Shown: positions 9,506 through 17,460 of the stretch, one piece after another
How positions within the stretch are numbered: position 1 is the first letter of the stretch
Layout: each line of letters starts with the position of its first letter
Source: Dyadobacter subterraneus
GTDB taxonomy: Bacteria; Bacteroidota; Bacteroidia; Cytophagales; Spirosomataceae
Reading direction: 5' to 3'
Assembly: GCF_015221875.1 (NCBI RefSeq)
Contig: NZ_JACYGY010000001.1
Span: 4,380,501 to 4,444,500 of the forward strand
DNA: 64,000 nucleotides
Notes under the pieces: model-generated
The model's input: the letters and a program-made list of their open reading frames with translations, nothing else
Databases searched by the model: none
What the model was told of the DNA's origin: nothing
Position numbers and translations under genes: made by a program

Positions 9506-10118
9506 ATCTTCAAGAAATGGTAGAAGCAATGCGGTTCCAGAAGACGTTATCGTAATTCTATACTTCACTCCTATAACTTGGCAAAAGTTTCCATGGCGGG
9601 CCTCCGGCAGCCCAATGTGAGAAATCCTGCTAAAAAAGTGGATCCTGTCATCAGCCGCTGAATCATTCAAATAAATCTTTGGAAAAAGTTAATCGAATAC
9701 AATTCTTCTATTTGCCGAAGCTTTCAAAAGGAATTGGTAAAGATTCAAGGAATTAACTTCTCGCCAGATCTGACCTAGAATAAATAAAAAAGCAAAAAAT
9801 CATGACCGAACTTATTGGCGAAACTAGTTAACATCGTTGACAGGGCTTTTAGGGGAAGATCATTGGCGCGGATTTTCAAGCAAAAATGAACAGTAATCAG
9901 GCCTTTAAATGGATTTCTTGAAACACGAACGGATATTTCGTTAAGGCCTCCATCAATCCTAATGTACCACACATGCAACAACTTTCCCAACTTAATCCGC
10001 CTCAATAGACCAGGACATCGGATTTATCCAACTGGTTATTTCTGGCCTAAAATGTCCGATCTTTGGCTGATATAAGTGCTGTGCGTTATCTATTTTTACA
10101 GCCTGAATAAGCAGTATC
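9506..10118. other. Intergenic stretch, no gene recognised
   Basis: About 610 bases without a supported gene. On the minus strand a short frame near 9590-9690 reads MIQRLMTGSTFLAGF and could be a worn-out membrane-protein tail, but it is too short to assign. A 76-codon minus frame (9775-10005) is open without any known motif. The promoter of the following GlxA-type regulator must lie at the right end. Confidence 0.4.
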
Positions 10119-11081
10119 ATGTCACTAGCCCAACAAGTCATATTTGTAATACCACCCTATGTACACGTCTTAGATCTGAGCGGACCTGTTCAGGTTTTTT
10201 ACGAAGCCGCTGATTATGGTGCTCCATATCAATTACGGTATTGCTCTTTCCAAAACCAGGTAATGAGCTCATCAGGACTGCCGATGGGGTCTGTTCAGTA
10301 CTTTACGGAGTTGCAGCCTCAACGTGGTGATCTGATCTTTATCCCGGGTATGGATATGCACTACATACGATCAGAAGCGTTCAGAGCACAGCAGGATTTC
10401 CTTGACTGGCTTTTTGCCCAGCATCACAAGGGCGTTGTCATATGTTCGGTCTGCACAGGCGCGTTTATATTGGCTCAAACTGGCCTTCTGAATGGCCGGA
10501 AATGCACTACCCACTGGAAGCGGGTTGAGGAATTGCAAAAAACCTATCCGCAAATTTTAGCCCAGCACGATCGTTTATTCGTTAGCGATGGCGGTGTTTA
10601 TACCAGCGCCGGAATTACGGCTGGAATAGACATGGCACTTGCGATTCTGGAAGAACAGCATGGACCATTGTTTGCCTCCAAAATAGCCCGTGAGCTTGTC
10701 GTTTATTTACGCCGCGGCCCTGAACATTCTCAGAAAAGCGTTTACCTTGATTACCGTAATCACATGAACGTAGCGGTTCACCAGTTGCAGGACTGGCTGA
10801 TTGCTAACCTAAAAACCAGGTTTACTTTGGACGTACTCGCGGAAGTAGCCGGCATGAGTACCCGCAACCTGACGAGGACATTCCGAAAAGAGACGGGAAT
10901 CTCTATTCATGAATACACCACGCTGTTGCGGCTTGAACTGGCCCGTACCTTAAAGCACAATCCTGGCATGACCATGGAAGCGATTGCAGAGAAGTGTGGT
11001 TTTCAGGATGCACGGCAGCTACGCCGAATCTGGCAGAAAGACGAGCTTAAAATCAACACAAGATCATTTATTTCAACTTAA
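10119..11081 (+). CDS. GlxA-family transcriptional regulator (DJ-1/PfpI sensor domain + AraC HTH)
   Basis: A 320-residue regulator. Residues about 5-190 form a DJ-1/PfpI-like domain: VIFVIPPYVHVLDLSGPVQVF at the start and a nucleophile-elbow cysteine in VICSVCTGAFILAQTGLLNG. Residues about 220-315 hold two AraC-type helix-turn-helix units (FTLDVLAEVAGMSTRNLTRTF and TMEAIAEKCGFQDARQLRRIW). In the GlxA group the DJ-1 domain is thought to sense a small molecule and is usually not an enzyme. The next gene, only 9 bases downstream, encodes a separate exported DJ-1 protein with the same elbow motif, so the regulator probably controls it and may recognise its substrate or product. Confidence 0.9.
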   Translation: MSLAQQVIFVIPPYVHVLDLSGPVQVFYEAADYGAPYQLRYCSFQNQVMSSSGLPMGSVQYFTELQPQRGDLIFIPGMDMHYIRSEAFRAQQDFLDWLFAQHHKGVVICSVCTGAFILAQTGLLNGRKCTTHWKRVEELQKTYPQILAQHDRLFVSDGGVYTSAGITAGIDMALAILEEQHGPLFASKIARELVVYLRRGPEHSQKSVYLDYRNHMNVAVHQLQDWLIANLKTRFTLDVLAEVAGMSTRNLTRTFRKETGISIHEYTTLLRLELARTLKHNPGMTMEAIAEKCGFQDARQLRRIWQKDELKINTRSFIST

Positions 11082-11090
11082 TTCAAAACC

Positions 11091-11939
11091 ATGAAAAGCA
11101 TTCACAATTACCGGTTTTATTTGTTCACAGCTTGCTGGCTTGCCATCGCATGTGGTCCAGTTTCGGCAAGGAAAGTGGGCCCAAACGAAAAGCCACTGGC
11201 CTATTATTGTACGCCCTGTGGGAAGGGATGTGATCTGGAAAGGCACGAAAAGTCTGGCAATTGCCAGCATTGCGGGATGCCACTGATAAAACGCAGTATT
11301 ACCCTTTCAGATTCACTAAAGCAAGATCAGAAGCAAGCTAAAAAAAGAAATGTGGCCATATTCATTCATAATGGCGTCGAGATTCTGGATTTTGCAGGAC
11401 CCAGCGAGGTCTTTGCTTCGACCGAAGGGTTTAATGTCTACACAGTTTCGCTATCCAAAGAACCAATCATCAGTCAGGGATTTATTAAAATAACACCTAC
11501 CTATAGCCTGACGGATTGTCCCAAACCTGATATTGTGGTTTTACCTGGCGGGGAAACCGGCCCTTTCATCGAAAATAAACCGCTGATTGAGTGGATTAAA
11601 AGCTCATCAACCCACGCTGAAGTGATGCTGTCAGTTTGTACCGGTGCCGGGCTGCTGGCCAAAGCAGGACTGCTCGATGGTAAACAGGCTACTACCTTTC
11701 ATTCTTATATTGAGCCGCTGCAACGGGCGACACCCAATGCCAGGATTCTGAGTGACACCCGTTTTGTCGACAACGGACAAATCATTACCACCGCAGGTGT
11801 TTCGGCGGGTATCGATGGCGCCTTGCATGTGGTTGCGAAATTAAAAGGTAATGTCATAGCCACCCAAACGGCTCGCTATATGGAGTATGATAAATGGAAG
11901 CCTGAGGAAGGCTTGATTGTGAAGCAATCGGATAACTAA
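11091..11939 (+). CDS. Exported DJ-1/PfpI family protein with cysteine-rich N-terminal motif
   Basis: A 282-residue protein with a signal peptide (cleavage probably near ACGPVSA, residues 20-26; the AIAC at 18-21 may also be a weak lipobox). Next comes a compact segment YYCTPCGKGCDLERHEKSG and NCQHCGMPL with cysteines 40, 43, 47, 58 and 61, very like the short heavy-metal-binding domain of exported copper-handling proteins. Residues about 87-265 are a DJ-1/PfpI domain with the catalytic-type C183 in SVCTGAGLLAKAGLLDG and a conserved TTAGVSAGIDGAL loop, closest in style to isocyanide hydratase and related enzymes. Export plus a metal-binding head is unusual for this family. It shares an operon with the GlxA-type regulator 9 bases upstream. 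The reaction is unknown. Confidence 0.85.
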   Translation: MKSIHNYRFYLFTACWLAIACGPVSARKVGPNEKPLAYYCTPCGKGCDLERHEKSGNCQHCGMPLIKRSITLSDSLKQDQKQAKKRNVAIFIHNGVEILDFAGPSEVFASTEGFNVYTVSLSKEPIISQGFIKITPTYSLTDCPKPDIVVLPGGETGPFIENKPLIEWIKSSSTHAEVMLSVCTGAGLLAKAGLLDGKQATTFHSYIEPLQRATPNARILSDTRFVDNGQIITTAGVSAGIDGALHVVAKLKGNVIATQTARYMEYDKWKPEEGLIVKQSDN

Positions 11940-12216
11940 TGTATTTGATGACTGGGTAAGCGAAACTGACAAGCAGGTTGTTAATACAAAAATTCCTACC
12001 TCCGTTTGTACCATCAAATATATGGTGGCTTCGCGTGCAAGTCCGTACTATATGCTCCCAGTAGGCAATAGCGAAACGTTCAGTCAAGATGAAAAAAACA
12101 GAAATCACAGGTTCCGTTGCTAAATAGCTTATATGCTAATAAGCCTGCATTTGATTCAACCGATAAAATGTAATACTTTTAACCCTTGCAATATTTAGAA
12201 TGAATACAATAAAAAA

Positions 12217-14949
12217 TTGAAATCTGCTGCGGTAATCCTATTTATCATATTTATAACATTGGGTTGTTCTCAAAAGCAGCCAAAACAGTTCACCATAGGC
12301 TTTTCCCAGTGCACAGGCTCGGACAACTGGCGCAGAACGATGCACGAAAACATGCAGCGGGAACTGTCGTTTCATCCTGAAATTAACTTTGTGATGAAAG
12401 ACGCAGCGGGGCAAAGTGCTAAACAAATTGAGCAGATTCAGCAGTTGATAGATCAGCAAGTAGATCTTCTAATCGTATCACCTAACGAGGCCAAAAAAAT
12501 TACCCCCATAGTAGAAAAAGCTTATCAAAAAGGTATTCCAGTCATTATCCTCGACCGGCGAACCATGTCCGATCAATATACGGCTTATGTGGGCGCTGAA
12601 AATATTGAAGTAGGGAGAACAGCCGGAATTTATGCTAATAACGTACTTAAAGGAAAGGGTAATGTGGTAGAGATAAGTGAGCTGCCCGGATCTTCCGCGG
12701 ACATTGACCGTCATAAAGGTTTTATAGAGACGATCAAAAGGTTTCCCAAAATTCATCTGGTAGCCAAGCTGGATGGCAACTGGGATAAATACTCGTTTGA
12801 GAATAAGCTGACGGCACTTTTAAAAAGTGATCGGCGGATGGATTTTATATACTGTCAGAATGACCGCCGGGCGATCACTGCTTTTGAAATATGTAAAAAA
12901 CTGGGCTTTGAAAAACGTGTTAAGATTATCGGCGTCGACGGGCTTAATGGTAAAAATGAAGGCATTGATCTGGTTGACAGAGCTATTCTGAACGCCACCA
13001 TTATTTACCCGACCGGTGGGGAAGAATCCATTCGCACTGCGATTAATATTTTGGAAAAACAGCCCTTCAAACGGGAAAACCGTTTGCAAAGTACACTGAT
13101 CGATTCCTCAAACGTCAGAATCATGAAGCTGCAAAATCAGAAGGTGACCGCCCAGCAGGAAGATATCGAAAGAAGGCAGCGTAAAATCGAGGAACAACGA
13201 GCTATTTCTGAAAATCAGTCCAGTATTATCTATGCAATTTCCATTACCCTTGCGCTGGCTTTACTTTTCGGAGCTCTGTCTTTTTACTCGTTACGTGAAA
13301 ACAGGAAAATCAACAGAAGACTTGAAAAACAGAATCATGAAATCCTGAATCAAAGAGATCAGATTTCACAAATGGCTGAAAAAGCAACCGTGGAGCATGA
13401 AGCCAAACTAAAATTTTTCACCAACATTTCTCATGAGTTCCGAACGCCTCTGACCTTGATTTTAGCACCGGTGCAGGATTTGCTGGACAATGGAAAAATT
13501 AAGGATTCGCTGGTTCAGCAGGAATTAAACCTGATTAAAAAAAATGCATTCCGGCTACTTCGCCTGGTGAACCAGCTGATGGACTTTAGAAAAATCGAAG
13601 GCCATAAAATGATGATCCGGGCCAGTGAGCATAATCTGATAAGCTTTTTAAAAGACATCATGACCTCGTTTGAAAAAACAGCAGTGAAAAGAAAAATTGA
13701 TTTTCGCCTGGTCACCTCCGAGCCGAAAGTCATAGTTTGGTTTGATGCCAATATGCTGGACAAGGTGCTGTTTAACCTGCTTTCCAATGCTTTTAAGTTT
13801 ACCCCGGACAAAGGACGTATATATATTTACGTTAAGATCATTGGTGATGGAATTAAAATTGTAATTGAAGACAACGGAAAGGGTATGATACCGTCAGAGG
13901 TTGAGCACGCTTTCGAAATCTTCTATCAGGGAGAGGGCAGTTACAAGACGCTCGGTACCGGTTTGGGACTGGCCCTTTCAAAAGAGCTCATTAATTTGCA
14001 TCACGGAACAATTTCAGTAGAAAGTCAGCAGAATAAAGAGACAAAATTTACCATTGAACTCCCCCTTGGAAAAGCTCATTTTGAGCCGAGCGAAATATGG
14101 GATGAGCCGACTGACGAGATATCGCTCCTGAGAAGTATGGAGCTGCCCGAACTTGAATTCACTGAATCACAGGAAATAAAACCAGCCGTGCAGCATCAAC
14201 ACACCGTATTGCTGATTGAAGATAATGAGGAGCTGATTCGTCTGGTGGAACAAAAACTGCAAGAAAATTATCTGATCGTTAAATCAAATAATGGAGAAGA
14301 TGGTTTAAAAATGGCTTTTGACCAGATTCCGGATCTTATTGTTTGTGATATAATGCTGCCAGGAAAGGATGGTCTGCAGGTGGCATCCGTATTAAAATCG
14401 GATTTCCGCACCTCACACATACCGATCATTTTATTGACAGCGAAAAGTACAACCGAGCAGCAGATTGAAGGCATACAGTCCGGCGTCGATGCGTACATCA
14501 CGAAACCTTTTAATCTAAAATTTGTCGATGAAACTATAAAAACGCTGCTGCGAAACCGCTCCCTACTTCGTGAACATTATACCAGCGAGTTGCCGATCGT
14601 GACAGCATCTGCTGGTAATGCAAGTAAACTCGATAAGAAATTTGTCACCGCATTTACCGCATACATTGAGGAGCATTATGGAAATTCTGATCTGAACGTG
14701 GAGGATATTGCCAAAGATATGGGCATGTCTCGTGTGCAGCTTTATAGAAAAGTCAAGGCGCTGCTTGGTTTTAGTGTGAATGAATACATCCAGCAAATTC
14801 GTTTAAACAAAGCGCGTTATTTACTCAGACGAAATGATCTGACTGTGGCCGATATTGCTTACAGCGTCGGCTTCTCCTCACCCACTTACTTCTCAACCGC
14901 CTTCAAAGCCAAGTATAACCAGACGCCTTTGGAATACAAAAACGCGTGA
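12217..14949 (+). CDS. Hybrid two-component system sensor with periplasmic sugar-binding domain (BT1754-like)
   Basis: A 910-residue one-protein signalling system. A signal segment (1-17) precedes a periplasmic-binding-protein domain of the LacI/ribose-binding type (about 20-310; FTIGFSQCTGSDNWRRTM, VDLLIVSPNEAKKITPIV, IPVIILDRR). A coiled stretch, a membrane segment (about 338-360), a HisKA domain with H406 in ISHEFRTPLTL, an ATPase domain (about 505-625; DNGKGM, GTGLGLAL), a receiver with D711 in VCDIMLPG and an AraC-type HTH (about 805-910) follow. Bacteroides BT1754 has this layout and senses fructose; the neighbouring fructan genes make fructose the likely signal here. TTG at 12217 is the first possible start after an in-frame TAG at 12196; the ATG at 12200 is out of frame. 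The signal ends in TLGCSQ, which resembles a lipobox, odd for a sensor kinase. Confidence 0.93.
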   Translation: MKSAAVILFIIFITLGCSQKQPKQFTIGFSQCTGSDNWRRTMHENMQRELSFHPEINFVMKDAAGQSAKQIEQIQQLIDQQVDLLIVSPNEAKKITPIVEKAYQKGIPVIILDRRTMSDQYTAYVGAENIEVGRTAGIYANNVLKGKGNVVEISELPGSSADIDRHKGFIETIKRFPKIHLVAKLDGNWDKYSFENKLTALLKSDRRMDFIYCQNDRRAITAFEICKKLGFEKRVKIIGVDGLNGKNEGIDLVDRAILNATIIYPTGGEESIRTAINILEKQPFKRENRLQSTLIDSSNVRIMKLQNQKVTAQQEDIERRQRKIEEQRAISENQSSIIYAISITLALALLFGALSFYSLRENRKINRRLEKQNHEILNQRDQISQMAEKATVEHEAKLKFFTNISHEFRTPLTLILAPVQDLLDNGKIKDSLVQQELNLIKKNAFRLLRLVNQLMDFRKIEGHKMMIRASEHNLISFLKDIMTSFEKTAVKRKIDFRLVTSEPKVIVWFDANMLDKVLFNLLSNAFKFTPDKGRIYIYVKIIGDGIKIVIEDNGKGMIPSEVEHAFEIFYQGEGSYKTLGTGLGLALSKELINLHHGTISVESQQNKETKFTIELPLGKAHFEPSEIWDEPTDEISLLRSMELPELEFTESQEIKPAVQHQHTVLLIEDNEELIRLVEQKLQENYLIVKSNNGEDGLKMAFDQIPDLIVCDIMLPGKDGLQVASVLKSDFRTSHIPIILLTAKSTTEQQIEGIQSGVDAYITKPFNLKFVDETIKTLLRNRSLLREHYTSELPIVTASAGNASKLDKKFVTAFTAYIEEHYGNSDLNVEDIAKDMGMSRVQLYRKVKALLGFSVNEYIQQIRLNKARYLLRRNDLTVADIAYSVGFSSPTYFSTAFKAKYNQTPLEYKNA

Positions 14950-15186
14950 ACAGTTTAAGTTTTGTATCATCCTTTCCGTGCATTGTACTATTTTTAAAAA
15001 TAGCAACTGACTTCATGTAACAATTTTTAAATGTGGCGTATCAAAACTGAAAGAACGGCACTGCAATTTTTCCTTGAATTTGTTCTAAAATGCTGATTTT
15101 GATTCGTCTACCCCTATAAAGTTACATTGTATCAAAGTTTAACTTTTTTGAGATATTATTTAGTTATTCATAGCACTTTCAACAAG
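14950..15186. other. Leader region of the fructan operon
   Basis: The gap between sensor and transporter genes contains a perfect 16-bp palindrome CTATTTTTAAAAATAG at 14988-15003, a weak terminator candidate, and an AT-rich promoter region. I could not place a clear TAnnTTTG box. Confidence 0.4.
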
Positions 15187-15213
15187 TAGTTTTGACAAAA
15201 AAAATCAAAACTA
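15187..15213 (+). promoter_or_regulatory. Inverted repeat immediately before the first fructan-operon start codon
   Basis: Arms TAGTTTTGA (15187-15195) and TCAAAACTA (15205-15213) are perfect complements around a 9-base A-rich loop, and the right arm ends three bases before the ATG at 15217. In the mRNA this hairpin would cover the ribosome landing site. It could equally be a DNA operator. Confidence 0.5.
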
Positions 15214-15216
15214 TCA

Positions 15217-16539
15217 ATGAAGAATAGCAAAGTTTTAGTTTGGTCAATTGTTGTGGCACTGGGAGGTTTTCTCTTTGGATTCGACACAGCGGTGATCTCA
15301 GGAGCAGAAAAAGCGATCCAGATTTTATGGAAACTCACAGCCGTCCAGCACGGCTTCACCGTATCTATCGCTCTGATCGGCACAGTCATCGGGGCCATGC
15401 TTGGCGGTATTCCGGCCGACAGACTTGGCAGAAAAAAGACTTTATTTTGGATTGCGGTATTATATCTTGTATCATCTCTGGGTTCAGCTTTATCTAATGA
15501 CTGGTATTTGTTTCTTTTGTTTAGGTTTTTGGGTGGTCTTGGCGTAGGCGCTTCCTCGGTTGCAGCACCTTTGTACATATCTGAAATTTCTCCCGCCAAA
15601 TCACGTGGAAAAATGGTAGGACTGTTTCAGTTCAATGTGGTTTTTGGTATTCTGATCGCCTACTTTTCCAATTATTTCATGCAGGATCTCGGCGAACATG
15701 CCTGGCGGTGGATGCTGGGTATACAGGCTGTCCCGTCAATAATTTTCCTTCTAGCAATCCTGTACGTACCGGAAAGCCCGCGCTGGCTGGTCATGAAAAA
15801 AGGAAAACTTGATGAAGCAAGGCGAATACTGGGTTTGATTGATCCAAAAAACAGCGAAGAAACGTTGTCTGATATTCTAAAGAGCACCAACGACAGGCAA
15901 AGTCAACCAAAAGCGAAATTATTCTCTGCCACATACAAAACACCAGCCGGACTGGCCGTGATGTTTGCAATCTTTAACCAGGTATCAGGCATTAACGCAA
16001 TTATTTATTATAGTCCGCGTATTTTTGAAATGACCGGTCTTGGCACGAAGTCGGCTTTTCTTTCCTCCGCAGGAATAGGGCTGGTAAACTTTGCATTTAC
16101 ATTACTGGCCATTAATTTTATTGACCGCTTCGGTAGACGTACGCTGATGCTGATCGGTTCTGTCGGACTGATCGTTACACTAAGTCTTGTTGCCCGCGCC
16201 TTTTTTATTGAGGATTTTTCAGGCGTCCCTATTTTCCTTTTTGTTTACATTGCCTTCTTCGCTTTTTCACAAGGCGCCGTGATTTGGGTATTTATTTCGG
16301 AAATCTTCCCCAATGAAGTACGTGCAAACGGTCAGGCGCTAGGAAGTTTTACGCATTGGTTTATGGCCGCAGTTGTTGCCTTCTCATTTCCTATCATCTC
16401 TGAATATCTGGGCGGCGGTATCACCTTTTCCTTTTTTGCGGTCATGATGGTTTTTCAGCTCATTTTCGTCTGGCGCGTGATGCCGGAAACAAAAGGAACC
16501 TCTCTTGAGCGCCTTGAAAAAACAATGGTTTTACACTAA
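15217..16539 (+). CDS. MFS sugar porter, probable fructose importer
   Basis: A 440-residue inner-membrane transporter with 12 predicted helices. Sugar-porter signatures are clear: GGFLFGFDTAVISG in TM1, DRLGRKKT after TM2, PESPRWLV at the end of the first half, QVSGINAIIYYSPRIF in TM7, DRFGRRTLM and the terminal PETKGTSLERLE. These transporters take up monosaccharides, usually with protons. It is the first gene of a same-strand run with fructokinase (19-base gap), SusC (20), SusD (13) and GH32, matching the porter in Bacteroides levan loci, so fructose is the likely substrate. A hairpin just before its ATG may limit translation. Confidence 0.92.
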   Translation: MKNSKVLVWSIVVALGGFLFGFDTAVISGAEKAIQILWKLTAVQHGFTVSIALIGTVIGAMLGGIPADRLGRKKTLFWIAVLYLVSSLGSALSNDWYLFLLFRFLGGLGVGASSVAAPLYISEISPAKSRGKMVGLFQFNVVFGILIAYFSNYFMQDLGEHAWRWMLGIQAVPSIIFLLAILYVPESPRWLVMKKGKLDEARRILGLIDPKNSEETLSDILKSTNDRQSQPKAKLFSATYKTPAGLAVMFAIFNQVSGINAIIYYSPRIFEMTGLGTKSAFLSSAGIGLVNFAFTLLAINFIDRFGRRTLMLIGSVGLIVTLSLVARAFFIEDFSGVPIFLFVYIAFFAFSQGAVIWVFISEIFPNEVRANGQALGSFTHWFMAAVVAFSFPIISEYLGGGITFSFFAVMMVFQLIFVWRVMPETKGTSLERLEKTMVLH

Positions 16540-16558
16540 TTCAACTCTTTAATTTAAT

Positions 16559-17440
16559 ATGACACCTTCTATTGTAATTTTTGGAGAAATGCTCTGGGAT
16601 ATGCTTCCATCCGGTAAACAACCCGGAGGGGCGCCCATGAATGTGGCGATTCATTTAAAAAACTTTGGCCTGAACCCTACCTTCATCAGCCGTGTAGGAA
16701 CAGACGATCTGGGTGTAGAACTGACCGATTATCTTAACCGGAAAGGCTTGTCAACAGAATTTGTGCAGATCGGAGAAACGCATTTAACCGGGATTGTCAA
16801 AGTAAACCTTACCGATAAAACAGAAGTGGCCTATAAAATCGTCCAGCCCGTTGCCTGGGATTATATCCAGCCCGACCCAGGGGTGGATGCAGTAGTGGCC
16901 AAATCCGATGTTTTTTTATACGGAAGTCTGGCCGTCAGAAATCAGCAGACCAAAGACACCCTGTATCATTTGCTGGAAAAAGCACCGCTGAAAGTATTTG
17001 ATGTAAATCTGCGTCCTCCGCATTATGACCGTCAGACGGTAGAATATTTACTCTCCAAAGCGGACATCGTCAAAGTCAATGAGCATGAGCTGGCCATCGT
17101 TGCCGGGTGGTATGGAATCCTTCCCGATCCACAGACGCAGATGAAATTTCTGGCTGACAAATTTAAGCTTCAAACGATCTGTCTGACACTGGGCGCTAAT
17201 GGCGCGGTAGTACTTGACCAGGATGGTTTCACAAGCCAGGGCGGATATGAAGTGCAAGTGCAGGATACGATCGGCAGCGGGGATTCATTTCTGGCCATGT
17301 TTCTCAAACATATCCTGGCCGGTTCACCTGTTTCATTGGCACTGAAAAATGCTTGTGCTGTGGGCGCTATGGTCGCTACCTATCAGGGCGCAACCCCCTC
17401 TATTTCAGATATCGAACTTGAAGAATTCCTTAATAACTAA
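16559..17440 (+). CDS. PfkB-family fructokinase
   Basis: A 293-residue cytoplasmic sugar kinase that would phosphorylate imported fructose with ATP. The N-terminus IVIFGEMLWDMLPSG and GGAPMNVAIHLKNFG is typical of fructokinases, FDVNLRPPHYD lies mid-protein, and the PfkB C-terminal signature DTIGSGDSFLAMFL carries the catalytic base D242. Position 19 bases after a sugar porter and 20 before SusC supports fructose rather than ribose or another sugar. I have not given the symbol scrK because the sugar preference is inferred. Confidence 0.92.
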   Translation: MTPSIVIFGEMLWDMLPSGKQPGGAPMNVAIHLKNFGLNPTFISRVGTDDLGVELTDYLNRKGLSTEFVQIGETHLTGIVKVNLTDKTEVAYKIVQPVAWDYIQPDPGVDAVVAKSDVFLYGSLAVRNQQTKDTLYHLLEKAPLKVFDVNLRPPHYDRQTVEYLLSKADIVKVNEHELAIVAGWYGILPDPQTQMKFLADKFKLQTICLTLGANGAVVLDQDGFTSQGGYEVQVQDTIGSGDSFLAMFLKHILAGSPVSLALKNACAVGAMVATYQGATPSISDIELEEFLNN

Positions 17441-17460
17441 CCGATTACCATCTATAATTT

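Noticed and set aside
9590..9690. Minus-strand MIQRLMTGSTFLAGF fragment as a LysE-type transporter relic
   Set aside because: Only about 30 codons long; similarity is too weak to support.
11941..12123. Open plus-strand frame of about 61 codons between the DJ-1 gene and the sensor gene
   Set aside because: It has no good start codon near its beginning, no recognised motif and overlaps the region expected to hold the sensor promoter.
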